NCBI RefSeq assembly: GCF_018598225.1
Contig: NZ_JAHESF010000053.1
Coordinates: forward strand, 1 to 38,817
Length of the DNA: 38,817 bases
Origin: Chryseosolibacter histidinae
GTDB taxonomy: Bacteria > Bacteroidota > Bacteroidia > Cytophagales > Cyclobacteriaceae
Reading direction: 5' to 3'
The notes under the pieces are model-generated. The model was not told the origin of the DNA and did no database searches. It saw only the letters and a list, made by a program, of their open reading frames with translations. A program made the translations under genes and the position numbers. The stretch's first letter is position 1. Each line of letters begins with the position of its first letter. This document shows, piece after piece, positions 1 to 9,626 of this stretch.

Positions 1-77
1 GTTTCAAGTTGGAAGTTTCAAGTTTCAAGTTTGGGAGCTCCGAACTTTAAACCTTAAACTTTAAACTTTAAACTTTT
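1..77. repeat. Heptamer tandem repeat, AGTTTCA / AACTTTA family
   Basis: Two blocks of 7-base units: AGTTTCA-like units at about 7-34 and AACTTTA/AACCTTA units at about 43-75. The two blocks are roughly complementary and could pair. The array lies directly after the stop codon of the first minus-strand gene. Related AACTTTA-type arrays occur at 35193-35234 and 38361-38400. Confidence 0.8.
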
Positions 78-79
78 AA

Positions 80-889
80 TCACGCGGAACGTACCGCCTT
101 GCCGAATTCCAGCCAGTCGAATCCGGTTTCGATCCGTCCGTGCCTGAGTGCGGGGATCTGCGTTGTGATCAGCAAGGTGGTTCCCTGGAGGTCGGCCCGG
201 TGATGCTGAGGCGTCTGGAGCTTGATCGCTTTCACCATTTTGAACTTCGCCGCCGGGAAGAATGCCTGCACAGAACTTTTAAGTGAATTGATGTTATTCA
301 TTCCGTACATCAGCACAAGCTCCGGCCTGTGGGCGCTGATCTTTTGAAGAATGGCGTTGATGCGCTGCTCATACAACTGCTCCTGGTACAGCGTGCGGCT
401 TTTAAGAAAAGGAAACTGAGGCATGTCGAGCCAGCTGTAGTACCACGCATGGTTATGCGGACTGGGCAAAGGATATAACTGGATCAATGCCTCCTGCGCT
501 GAAGACGATGCAAAGGAGTTTTTCTGGTAGTCCAGCAGGTCGGGGAGGGCTTCGTTCCTGTAGCCATGCCTGAAGGCGATGAGATTTTTCCAGACGCCGT
601 TTTGGATGGCATTGCTATCGAACCTGTATTCGTAACGGTTCGTATACAGGTCGGCTTTAGGTCCATCCCCCCGGAAGGCAACACGTTTGTACAGCTCACG
701 GATATCGCAGAGGGTGGCCTCCGTGCTGGAAGCATGTGCGTCATAAAAATAGTCGAACTTCTCCGCTACTTCCTCCGGCAGGTCACCGCCACTTTCCTCA
801 TATCCAACAAACCAAAACCTGGCATCCCATGACCCATAACCATAAAAATGATCCACCCAATGCCTGAGCGCTTTCTCTTTGATCAGCAT
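80..889 (-). CDS. Hypothetical protein, 269 aa, possibly UDG-like fold
   Basis: I do not recognise this family with certainty. The protein is soluble, without signal peptide or membrane segment. It starts with a conserved-looking FWFVGYEESGG stretch near residue 25, has an aromatic PSPHNHAWYYSWLD segment in the middle, a strand-like ELVLMYGMNN segment near residue 195, and a TTQIPALRHGRIE segment near the C-terminus. An early glycine loop, a central hydrophobic strand and a late His-containing loop recall the uracil-DNA glycosylase-like superfamily, but the canonical motifs are absent, so this is only a suggestion. The ATG at 887-889 is the first in the frame. The stop is followed at once by a heptamer repeat array; the next gene on this strand is over 300 bp upstream. 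Confidence 0.7.
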   Translation of the reverse strand: MLIKEKALRHWVDHFYGYGSWDARFWFVGYEESGGDLPEEVAEKFDYFYDAHASSTEATLCDIRELYKRVAFRGDGPKADLYTNRYEYRFDSNAIQNGVWKNLIAFRHGYRNEALPDLLDYQKNSFASSSAQEALIQLYPLPSPHNHAWYYSWLDMPQFPFLKSRTLYQEQLYEQRINAILQKISAHRPELVLMYGMNNINSLKSSVQAFFPAAKFKMVKAIKLQTPQHHRADLQGTTLLITTQIPALRHGRIETGFDWLEFGKAVRSA

Positions 890-918
890 AAGGCTGGAAA
901 GATAGCATTATTTGCCGA

Positions 919-946
919 GTCCACGGTCGACGGTCCACAGTCCACA
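919..946. repeat. 28-bp block of four GTCCACG-type heptamers
   Basis: Four consecutive 7-mers: GTCCACG, GTCGACG, GTCCACA, GTCCACA. Same family as 4350-4377 and, inverted, 15314-15341. Each block has exactly four units, one of them a GTCGACG variant, and each lies 60-100 bp from the 5' side of a copy of the structured element. Confidence 0.85.
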
Positions 947-1006
947 GTAAATACACTGAAGGACTGCAGCCATTACTGGAATCTTCAACTGTGCTGCATT
1001 CCTTTT

Positions 1007-1153
1007 CAGTCATGTGGTGTGAGGACATAAGCCAACCTTTGGCCTGGCAGTGGCATGTGCGGGTTGGGTTCAGTCCGAACGCCACATGACGAGGCCCCTT
1101 CCGCGGCCTCGGAGCGGAACATAATCTTATTGTTACACAAAAGCTATTTCGAA
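1007..1153 (+). repeat. Structured interspersed element, copy A
   Basis: Outer stem GTCATGTGG (1009-1017) pairs with CCACATGAC (1082-1090). Nested inside are GGAC/GTCC and CCAACC/GGTTGG pairings. A second hairpin GAGGCC (1091-1096) / GGCCTC (1105-1110) follows, then a conserved tail containing CTTATTG and CTATTTCGAAA. It lies in the 335-bp gap between two minus-strand genes, which has no coding potential that I can see. Confidence 0.85.
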
Positions 1154-1224
1154 ATAAACGGATCTACACATCAGGAGCACGAGACGAAAGAGTAGAAGGA
1201 GAGGATGAGGTTGATTCAGAGGCT

Positions 1225-1545
1225 TCAACAAAGGTTCGCTATACTATCTTTTGCTGCCTGCAGCGCATTCTGAAAGTCAATCCGGTTCTGTCCAGTAAGC
1301 GCGGTACAGTTTCCATACGGCTCCAGCTTGTTGACATAATTCTGATACGCAGTTTTGTAAGCAGCGCAGTTGGCTGCTGACGGATCGGCAATGTATGCAT
1401 TGGCTGCCGCCGAAATCGCATTGACCTCGTTCTGTAACTCAGTGCCCCATGCCACCGAACATGCCGGTGCATCATCCTCTTTATCATCGCACGAAAAAAG
1501 CATTGCCACGATAAAAAAAAGCAGTAGTGTGATCTTGGATTTCAT
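1225..1545 (-). CDS. Small secreted lipoprotein, 106 aa
   Basis: Starting at the ATG at 1543-1545, the N-terminus is a basic MKSK followed by a hydrophobic run ending in the lipobox LFSC, with the lipidated Cys at residue 19 and an acidic DDKEDD stretch behind it, typical of Bacteroidota lipoproteins. The mature part is a short helical Ala/Asn-rich domain with four further Cys (PAC, NC, GNC and the C-terminal Cys), which could form disulfides. The open frame extends upstream to 1644, but that part reads as non-signal sequence, so the later start is preferred; an ATG two codons earlier (1551) is also possible. Function is unknown; similar small Cys-containing lipoproteins are usually annotated as hypothetical. 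Confidence 0.7.
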   Translation of the reverse strand: MKSKITLLLFFIVAMLFSCDDKEDDAPACSVAWGTELQNEVNAISAAANAYIADPSAANCAAYKTAYQNYVNKLEPYGNCTALTGQNRIDFQNALQAAKDSIANLC

Positions 1546-1637
1546 AAACATTTTTGAATAAAGGTATCGGGGGAGCAGCGCGCATTCAATGATATTGCTC
1601 ATGGAGGAATTAAACCGATGTGTGGGTAAATACAGTT

Positions 1638-1751
1638 CACGCAAAGGGCGCGAAGAAGCGCAAAGGCCGCCAAGTTTTTTTTAATGCAGATAACGCAAAG
1701 ATTTTTTTTAACCGCAGAGAATGCGGAGAAAACGCAGAGGGCCGCAGAGAT
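1638..1751. repeat. CGCAAAG/CGCAGAG degenerate repeat region
   Basis: Irregularly spaced units CGCAAAGG, CGCGAAGA, CGCAAAGG, CGCCAAG, then after T-rich spacers CGCAAAG, CGCAGAGA, CGCAGAGG, CGCAGAGA. Period is roughly 8-12 bases, unlike the strict heptamer arrays. Noncoding. The rest of the 1546-1903 gap shows nothing else recognisable. Confidence 0.6.
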
Positions 1752-1903
1752 ACTTGTTATACCAGCCGTGAAGACGTCAGCGAAACCTTTACGTTTTTAT
1801 GAATAATTTAGATAACAGGTAAACGTGAATCTGTTTATCGGCCGTTAAGGTTTTTCTGCAATTCCTTGCGATTTCTATGGTTTTTGCATTTAAGCCGCTA
1901 ATA

Positions 1904-1932
1904 AAAAAGGTGGCCTTTCGGACCACCTTTTT
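1904..1932 (-). terminator. Intrinsic terminator of katG
   Basis: Hairpin AAAAAGGTGG / CCACCTTTTT with a short loop, 24 bp beyond the katG stop codon. On the minus strand the stem is followed by a run of T residues. The symmetric A/T tracts make it a possible bidirectional terminator. Confidence 0.8.
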
Positions 1933-1955
1933 AAGAAGGAAATATGTCACTTGGA

Positions 1956-4208
<2,253 letters not shown>

Positions 4209-4327
4209 TTAATGACTAACTGACGTGATCGTGAATGCCTGCCGCTTTATTGATCAGCAGAACACTTTCCATACGCTAAGGTTGCTACTTGCGGGCTATC
4301 GATCAAATTGATTGTCTTTATGGATAT

Positions 4328-4342
4328 ATAGTATTTATCTAT
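4328..4342 (-). promoter_or_regulatory. OxyR-like half operator upstream of katG
   Basis: ATAG-N7-CTAT, the core half-site described for OxyR, 132-146 bp upstream of the katG start. The second half-site at the expected spacing is not visible, so this may be chance in AT-rich DNA. Confidence 0.25.
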
Positions 4343-4349
4343 GGGAGGA

Positions 4350-4377
4350 GTCCACGGTCCACAGTCGACGGTCCACG
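4350..4377. repeat. 28-bp block of four GTCCACG-type heptamers
   Basis: GTCCACG, GTCCACA, GTCGACG, GTCCACG in a row, about 75 bp before the 5' edge of structured element copy B. Same design as 919-946 and 15314-15341. Confidence 0.85.
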
Positions 4378-4452
4378 GATGCGTGAATCCGTGCTTCGAC
4401 TACAATGCCGTACACAAGTTGTTCGTAATGAACCAGTGAACGAAGCTTCTTC

Positions 4453-4602
4453 CAGTCATATGCCGTGAGGACATAAGCCAACCTTTGGCCTGGCAGGGCA
4501 TGCGCGGGTTGGGTTGAGTCCGAAGGGCATATGACGAGGCCCCCGCCGCGGCCTTGGAACGGCACCGAAAACTTATTTACTTACTCAGAATCTATGTCGC
4601 AG
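4453..4602 (+). repeat. Structured interspersed element, copy B
   Basis: Outer stem GTCATATGCC (4455-4464) pairs with GGCATATGAC (4526-4535), nested GGAC/GTCC and CCAACC/GGTTGG pairings, second hairpin GAGGCC/GGCCTT, then the AACTTATT...TCTATGTCG tail. It lies between divergent katG and the first permease gene. The remainder of this 616-bp gap shows no gene. Confidence 0.85.
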
Positions 4603-4812
4603 AAGTACAGCAGTGCTGGAACGTCTCTGGTTCGGCTTTGCTGCGTGACTTCGTAGTACGCATCAATGCGCGGAGGTCCCGATGCCATGCTCCCGGTTTT
4701 CAGTGACACTGCGTGAATCATTGACCTGGCCCGTCGGTTGACAGTGGACTTTTTTTACTGTGCATTAGGTGTGCATCAATATTTTCGGTTACTTCCTGCC
4801 AACTTCAAGATC

Positions 4813-7239
4813 ATGATCCGTAACTATCTCATCACCACCTTTCGCTCATTGTTCAAGCACAAGTTTATTTCAGCCATCAACCTGTGCGGTCTTGCTATCG
4901 GCATGACAGCCTTTCTGCTGATGGTTCAGTTTGTGATGTTCGAGCTGAGCTATGACGACTTTCATGAAAAGAGCGCAGATATCTACAGGGTGGAAAGTAA
5001 TTTTTTTCTGAATGGCGTGATGACCGATGACTGGGCTACAAGCTCAGCCGGTTACGCCACGGCCATGCAGCGCGAATTCCGTGACGTCAGGAAATTTGCG
5101 CGGATCTATCTGCAGAGCAATGAACGCATCGTGAGTTATGCAGACATCAAGCATCGTGAGAAAAACGTCTTTTTTGCAGACGCATCGTTATTCGATATCT
5201 TTTCTTTTGAGCTGCTGCAGGGAGATCCAGGCACAGCGCTCGCGGAGCCCAATACCGTTGTTATCTCCGAATCGGCAGCCAGAAAATATTTCGGTGATGC
5301 TGATCCCATTGGCAAGACGCTGAAGCTTAGCAATACACGGTCGATCTATGAGTGTGCCGTTACCGGGGTTTTCAAAGATGTTCCCGCGAACTCACATATT
5401 ACATTCGATATGCTGATCTCGTGGACCACCATGTCGAGCCGTTGGAAAGGAGTCGATGAGTTCTGGTATCAACACTCGGCCTACACGTACCTGCTGCTCG
5501 AGCCAGGCACCGACGTAGCCCGCATGGAGGCTCAGTTCCGCGTGCTCGCAGAAAAATACAAGACCGAAGACGCAATGAAGCGCCATACCTGGGGCATCAG
5601 CCTGGTGCCGCTGGAAAAGATCCACCTGAATCCGGCGAAGTCAAACGAGCACGAGGTCAAGGGAAGCCGCACAACGGTGGGGATCCTTGCCGTTACGGCT
5701 GTGCTGACACTTCTCATCGCCTGGATCAATTATATGAACCTGGCCACCACACGGGCCATGGAGCGCGCCAAGGAGATCAGCATCCGCAAAACCGCGGGAG
5801 CCAACAAGGCCATGCTCGTCAGCCAGTTCCTGCTCGAGTCCACGTTTGTCAACCTGGTGAGCCTTGCTATCGCGATAGCCGTGACGTGGCTGGTGCATCC
5901 TTACTTTCAATCGCTCACCAACACGCAGATGATCTTCTTCCTGAGCTATGGATGGCAGCCGCTCCTGGTATTGTTGGGCATCTTTGCCGCGGGCATATTC
6001 TTCTCTGGATTGTACCCGGCGATGATCCTGGCTTCATTCCATCCGATCAGCGCGTTGAAGGGTAAGATCACCAGGCATGGCCGTGGAAAATCCGTGAGGA
6101 AGGCGCTGGTTGTGTTTCAATTCACGGTATCCATAGTGTTGATCACCGTTTCTATCGTTGTATTTGAGCAGGTCAGGTTCATGCGCACGCAATCTCTCGG
6201 CATCGATACCGAGCAGGTAGTGGTGATCAAGATCCCGGGTCGCACGGAAAACTACCACGAAAAAATAGAGGGACTTCGCAACGAATTGCTGCGGGTGTCG
6301 GCAGTTTCCAATGTCACCATATCCACTTCCGTAGCAGGGAAGGAGGTAGGAATGAACCTGGCCAACCGCCGCGCGGATATCGATTCTGACCAGACCAACC
6401 TTTATGAAATGCTGAGAACCGATCCCGAGTTCATCGAAACTTACGGGCTCGAGCTGTTGCATGGAAGAAATTTTTCACGCGATATCCAAAGCGATGTGCA
6501 GGCCGTCATCGTGAACGAAGAGGCCGTCAAGCTGCTGGGGTACAAAAACAACGAAGAGGCATTGCATAAGGAGATCTATCTCGAGACCAGCGACAAGAAG
6601 TTTGAGATCATCGGTGTGGCAAAGAACTACCACCATACTTCGCTGAGGGATAAGTTCGTGCCCATCATCCTGTTCACGTCACCCGACTTTGGCTGGATCC
6701 CGTACAGCTATATCTCGCTGAAGATAACGTCTTCCAACTGGACAGAGACCTTATCAGCTGTGAAAGGTCAGTGGGACGCGCTTTTTCCTGAATCCTCCTT
6801 CGATTATTTTTTCCTTGACGAGTTCGTCGATCAGCAGTACAAGAACGATGTGGCTTTCGGCAAGCTCGTCAACATCTTCTGTGGCCTGATCATCGTCATC
6901 GCCTGCCTGGGATTGTTGGGGCTGGCATCGTACGATACTGTATTACGAAGAAAAGAAATGGGCATCCGGCAGGTGCTTGGTGCTTCGCTGGCAAACCTTG
7001 TGTTCCTGTTTTCGCGTGACGTGCTGGTGCTGCTGGCCGTGGCGTATGGCATCGGACTGCCCGTGGCGTATTGGATCGGGAGCTCGTGGTTGACCAACTA
7101 CAGTTTTCATACCGAGATCGGTGTGTGGATGCTGGCGCTTCCGGTGGTTATCCTGCTGCCGATCGCCTTTTTCACGGTAAGCTCGCAAACACTGAAAGCT
7201 GCCTTCACAAACCCGATGGATAGCTTACGGCAGGAATGA
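4813..7239 (+). CDS. FtsX-like/MacB-type permease without prefix domain, 808 aa
   Basis: Inner-membrane permease of the FtsX/MacB superfamily with duplicated architecture: TM1 (about 21-43), large periplasmic MacB-like core domain (about 45-280), three TMs (about 285-308, 340-365, 380-405), a fifth TM (about 428-450), a second periplasmic domain, and three C-terminal TMs (about 686-706, 735-755, 767-790) ending in the conserved NPMDSLRQE tail. The start MIRNYL at 4813 aligns with the conserved MFKNYF junction in the other four permeases; the frame is open back to 4738 but that extension is not protein-like. Unlike its paralogues it lacks both the N-terminal prefix and a PadR partner. No ATPase gene is nearby; substrate unknown. 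A TATTTTCG sequence at 4780-4787 could be a -7 element. Confidence 0.9.
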   Translation: MIRNYLITTFRSLFKHKFISAINLCGLAIGMTAFLLMVQFVMFELSYDDFHEKSADIYRVESNFFLNGVMTDDWATSSAGYATAMQREFRDVRKFARIYLQSNERIVSYADIKHREKNVFFADASLFDIFSFELLQGDPGTALAEPNTVVISESAARKYFGDADPIGKTLKLSNTRSIYECAVTGVFKDVPANSHITFDMLISWTTMSSRWKGVDEFWYQHSAYTYLLLEPGTDVARMEAQFRVLAEKYKTEDAMKRHTWGISLVPLEKIHLNPAKSNEHEVKGSRTTVGILAVTAVLTLLIAWINYMNLATTRAMERAKEISIRKTAGANKAMLVSQFLLESTFVNLVSLAIAIAVTWLVHPYFQSLTNTQMIFFLSYGWQPLLVLLGIFAAGIFFSGLYPAMILASFHPISALKGKITRHGRGKSVRKALVVFQFTVSIVLITVSIVVFEQVRFMRTQSLGIDTEQVVVIKIPGRTENYHEKIEGLRNELLRVSAVSNVTISTSVAGKEVGMNLANRRADIDSDQTNLYEMLRTDPEFIETYGLELLHGRNFSRDIQSDVQAVIVNEEAVKLLGYKNNEEALHKEIYLETSDKKFEIIGVAKNYHHTSLRDKFVPIILFTSPDFGWIPYSYISLKITSSNWTETLSAVKGQWDALFPESSFDYFFLDEFVDQQYKNDVAFGKLVNIFCGLIIVIACLGLLGLASYDTVLRRKEMGIRQVLGASLANLVFLFSRDVLVLLAVAYGIGLPVAYWIGSSWLTNYSFHTEIGVWMLALPVVILLPIAFFTVSSQTLKAAFTNPMDSLRQE

Positions 7240-7292
7240 GCCGTGAGCTGTGACCTTCCAGCCTTTAACGGGAAGCTCTCGCAGCTCACGGC
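7240..7292 (+). terminator. Hairpin after permease gene
   Basis: GCCGTGAGCTG (7240-7250) pairs perfectly with CAGCTCACGGC (7282-7292), directly after the stop codon. The left arm also reads as two 7-mers, TGAGCCG and TGAGCTG. No clear T-run follows, so terminator function is inferred from position. Confidence 0.5.
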
Positions 7293-7333
7293 TTGGGGTT
7301 TGAAGCTTTTGTGGCATTGACCATTGATTTTCT

Positions 7334-7341
7334 TACCTTCG
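7334..7341 (+). promoter_or_regulatory. Probable -7 element for the EVE gene
   Basis: TACCTTCG matches the Bacteroidota TAnnTTTG -7 box at seven of eight positions and lies 23 bp before the start codon. A convincing -33 TTTG at ideal spacing is not seen. Confidence 0.4.
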
Positions 7342-7364
7342 CGCCCGGATCAATTATTTGGTAA

Positions 7365-7784
7365 ATGAATTACTGGCTCGTGAAGTCCGAACCTTTTAAA
7401 TACAGCTGGGAGCAGTTTGTGCGCGACGGGAAAACCTTCTGGGATGGTGTACGCAACTATGGCGCACGTAATAACCTGAAAGCCATGAAGAAAGGCGATC
7501 ACGTGCTCTTCTATCACAGCAACGAAGGACTGGCCATTGTGGGCATCGCGGAAGTGTTGAAGGAAGCTTACCAGGATCCGACCACCATCGATCCTAACTG
7601 GGTGGCCGTTGACCTCAAACCCGTGAAGGCACTTCCTACGCCGGTCACCCTGGCGCAGATCAAGGCAGAGTCAACGCTGCAGAACATGGACCTGGTGCGG
7701 CTCTCACGCCTGTCCGTGGGCGCCGTGAAGGAACGCGAATACAAAAAAGTTCTCACCATGGCCGGCCTCAAGTCTGCGAAATGA
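7365..7784 (+). CDS. EVE domain-containing protein, 139 aa
   Basis: A single EVE (PUA/YTH-like) domain fills the protein. Recognisable are the start NYWLVKSEP, WDGVRNYGARN, the KKGDHVLFYHSN strand-turn and the downstream GIAEVLKEAYQDPT segment, close to the THYN1-like group. EVE domains bind modified bases in DNA or RNA in an aromatic cage; the bacterial role of the stand-alone form is poorly defined. Cytoplasmic, no signal. Separated from the preceding permease gene by a hairpin and followed by a palindrome at 7801-7818, so probably monocistronic. Confidence 0.93.
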   Translation: MNYWLVKSEPFKYSWEQFVRDGKTFWDGVRNYGARNNLKAMKKGDHVLFYHSNEGLAIVGIAEVLKEAYQDPTTIDPNWVAVDLKPVKALPTPVTLAQIKAESTLQNMDLVRLSRLSVGAVKEREYKKVLTMAGLKSAK

Positions 7785-7800
7785 TGTACGTCTCATGGCC

Positions 7801-7818
7801 TCCCGATAGAAATCGGGA
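7801..7818. repeat. TCCCGAT-N4-ATCGGGA palindrome
   Basis: 7-bp perfect arms with loop AGAA, 17 bp after the EVE stop. The same arms with loop AGTT occur at 23484-23501, so this is a small repeated palindrome that could act as a transcript end. Confidence 0.6.
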
Positions 7819-7837
7819 TTCCTAATGCCTGATTAAC

Positions 7838-9160
7838 ATGAAGATCTTAGGTTTCGACCTGTCGCCTGGCGGCAATTTCAAAATCACGGAAGATGACAGA
7901 CTTTGGGTGGAAGAGAATTTCAGGTGGCTGAAAGAAGTATTCGGCTATCCTAACAAAATGGAAGAGCAGGTGCTGCTCACACCGAAGTTTTTCCCCGAGA
8001 CGTTTGCGGCAACCGCGGTCACGGTAGATAACGTCATCACCGACCTCAGCAAACAATTTGGCATCCCACGCCACATCGTGAAGCACGAGATCGTCACCGA
8101 CCTGCGTGACTTCAACAACATTCCTTACCAGATCGAAGGAAAACCTTTTGAATGTGAAACCGAGCTCAGGAAAAGGCAATACAGGATCTTTGTTGCCAGA
8201 AGCCTGGAGAAGCATCCGCAGCGCCTGATCTACAGCCTTATTTATGAGTTCATCCGCATCCGGCTCACCGAAAGCGACATCGAGTTTGATGTAGGCGGCG
8301 ATGATACAGGATTGTTCATTTTCCTTGCCGGCATCTACTATGGATTTGGTGTGGTGCTCGCACAAAACCTGGAGCATACGGGGCGCAGCAACGACGGCCT
8401 GTGGGAGATCAAATGGAACTACGTGTCTGAGATGCCGCTGCCGGTGATGGCGTTCAGTCTCGCCACGTACGCTAACCTGAGAGGAGAGCAGGATCCCGCA
8501 TGGAAGAATGAGTTCAAAGGCGATTTTAAAAAGTTGTTTGAGGATGCGCTGGCCTATCTCCGTGAGAATCCGAACGATCTGTATGATGAAGTAGAGGTAA
8601 AGGCCAATGATCTGTTCAACCTGGCCAACGATCATTTTGAAAAGAATGCGCTGGAGGAAGCGATCGCCACTTTGCAGAAAATACTTTTTCTAAGCAATGA
8701 TGCCCACCTGAGGGCCGATGTGTATAACAACATGGGCTATTACTACCTGCGCATGAAAGATTATCAGCAGGGCATGTCGAACTTTCGCAAGGCACTGGCA
8801 TTGGGCCCGGAATACGGTTATGCCAACGACAACCTGGGCTATGCGCTGATCATGACCGGTGAGCTCGAAGAAGGACGGTCATACCTTGAAAAAGCCATGC
8901 AGACGGCCAACAACGATGCCGCCTACACGTACCGGAATTTTGCCCTGTATCACCAGCGCAAAAAGCAATTTGACCTTGCCGAAGAATTCTTCCAAAGAGC
9001 ATTTGACCAGCAAACCCCGGTTGACCTGCTCGAATATCACTACGGTGAATTTTTACTCGAGCAGGGCAATATCGAAAAAGCGAAAGCATTTTTTCAGAAG
9101 TCCGCTGAAAAGAAAGAGGAGGAGGGTGCCAGCAAGCTCCGTCAATTGCACGCCCTCTAG
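7838..9160 (+). CDS. Tetratricopeptide-repeat protein, 440 aa
   Basis: The N-terminal 240 residues form a domain that I do not recognise; it includes a VGGDDTGLFIFLAGIYYGFG segment near residues 160-180 and has no signal peptide. From about residue 255 to 430 there are about five TPR units, for example ALEEAIATLQKILFL, VYNNMGYYYLRMKDYQQGM and YANDNLGYALIMTGELEEGR, each with the usual small and aromatic residues. TPRs are protein-interaction scaffolds; the partner is unknown. A hairpin plus T-run follows at 9168-9207, so the gene ends before the ars unit. It is not obviously in an operon with the EVE gene. Confidence 0.88.
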   Translation: MKILGFDLSPGGNFKITEDDRLWVEENFRWLKEVFGYPNKMEEQVLLTPKFFPETFAATAVTVDNVITDLSKQFGIPRHIVKHEIVTDLRDFNNIPYQIEGKPFECETELRKRQYRIFVARSLEKHPQRLIYSLIYEFIRIRLTESDIEFDVGGDDTGLFIFLAGIYYGFGVVLAQNLEHTGRSNDGLWEIKWNYVSEMPLPVMAFSLATYANLRGEQDPAWKNEFKGDFKKLFEDALAYLRENPNDLYDEVEVKANDLFNLANDHFEKNALEEAIATLQKILFLSNDAHLRADVYNNMGYYYLRMKDYQQGMSNFRKALALGPEYGYANDNLGYALIMTGELEEGRSYLEKAMQTANNDAAYTYRNFALYHQRKKQFDLAEEFFQRAFDQQTPVDLLEYHYGEFLLEQGNIEKAKAFFQKSAEKKEEEGASKLRQLHAL

Positions 9161-9167
9161 CGTATTT

Positions 9168-9207
9168 CCGCCACTTTCAAGTGGAAGTTCAGGCGCGGTT
9201 TTTTTTT
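9168..9207 (+). terminator. Terminator of the TPR gene
   Basis: CCACTT (9171-9176) pairs with AAGTGG (9179-9184), flanked by CCGC/GCGG that can extend the structure, followed by nine T residues (9199-9207). The T-run overlaps the start of the arsR promoter. Confidence 0.6.
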
Positions 9208-9234
9208 GACAATCTGAAACATTTATCGTAATAT
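9206..9234 (+). promoter_or_regulatory. Promoter-like sequence of arsR
   Basis: TTGACA (9206-9211), 17-bp spacer, TAATAT (9229-9234): a textbook sigma-70 style pair, unusual for Bacteroidota. The -10-like hexamer lies inside the operator palindrome, so a bound repressor would block it. Confidence 0.5.
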
Positions 9235-9243
9235 TACGATAAA
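9222..9243. promoter_or_regulatory. ArsR operator 1 (22-bp perfect palindrome)
   Basis: TTTATCGTAAT / ATTACGATAAA is a perfect inverted repeat ending 5 bp before the arsR start codon. Its 16-bp core, ATCGTAAT/ATTACGAT, recurs exactly before arsC, which marks it as the binding site of the local ArsR regulator. Confidence 0.85.
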
Positions 9244-9248
9244 TAGCT

Positions 9249-9575
9249 ATGGGCCTTACAAAAACAGAAGAATTCACCAAAACGCAGAATGACCTGGCAA
9301 GCCTGGCCAAGGCCATCGGGCATCCGGCCAGGATCGCTATTCTTCAATTCCTGATCAAGACCAAATCATGTGTATGTGGCGATATTGTTGACGAGTTGCC
9401 GTTGTCGCAGTCTACCGTTTCGCAGCATTTAAGCGAGCTCAAAAAAGCAGGGTTGATCAAGGGAGAGATCGATGGCCCGAGCGTCTGTTATTGTATCGAT
9501 GAAAAAGCATGGGGCAAAGCAAAGAAAGTGATCGGTGAGCTGTTTGACAGTTATACCGGGCAAAACTGTTGTTAA
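9249..9575 (+). CDS. arsR: ArsR-family metalloid-responsive repressor, 108 aa
   Basis: Winged-helix repressor that leaves DNA on binding As(III)/Sb(III). The helix-turn-helix is visible as LSQSTVSQHLSELKKAGLI (about 52-70), preceded by the CVCGD motif with C41 and C43, which corresponds to the metal-binding CVCDL motif of plasmid ArsR proteins. Additional Cys occur at 80, 82, 107 and 108 (a terminal CC pair), which may supply the third ligand. Full length for the family. It reads from its own promoter overlapped by a perfect palindrome, and the same palindrome lies between this gene and the arsenate reductase gene, so it probably represses both. Confidence 0.93.
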   Translation: MGLTKTEEFTKTQNDLASLAKAIGHPARIAILQFLIKTKSCVCGDIVDELPLSQSTVSQHLSELKKAGLIKGEIDGPSVCYCIDEKAWGKAKKVIGELFDSYTGQNCC

Positions 9576-9593
9576 ATTTTTTTGGATCAGTTG

Positions 9594-9609
9594 ATCGTAA
9601 TATTACGAT
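9594..9609. promoter_or_regulatory. ArsR operator 2 (16-bp perfect palindrome)
   Basis: ATCGTAAT/ATTACGAT, identical to the core of operator 1, located 18-33 bp before the arsC start codon. It indicates a second regulated promoter for arsC and the sigma factor gene rather than simple read-through from arsR. Confidence 0.85.
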
Positions 9610-9626
9610 ATAAATAAACACAGAAG

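Noticed and set aside
4453-4602. Structured element as an integron attC site (it contains GTTGGGT, matching GTTRRRY, and an AAC-containing partner)
   Set aside because: Copies are dispersed in both orientations without cassette organisation, no integrase is present, and the left core box departs from RYYYAAC in most copies.
4738-4812. 25-residue extension of the first permease
   Set aside because: It does not match the paralogues' prefix domain and lies over a probable promoter; MIRNYL at 4813 aligns with the conserved junction.
7847-8635. Minus-strand 262-codon frame opposite the TPR gene
   Set aside because: It is antisense to a clear TPR protein, with no domain or promoter support.
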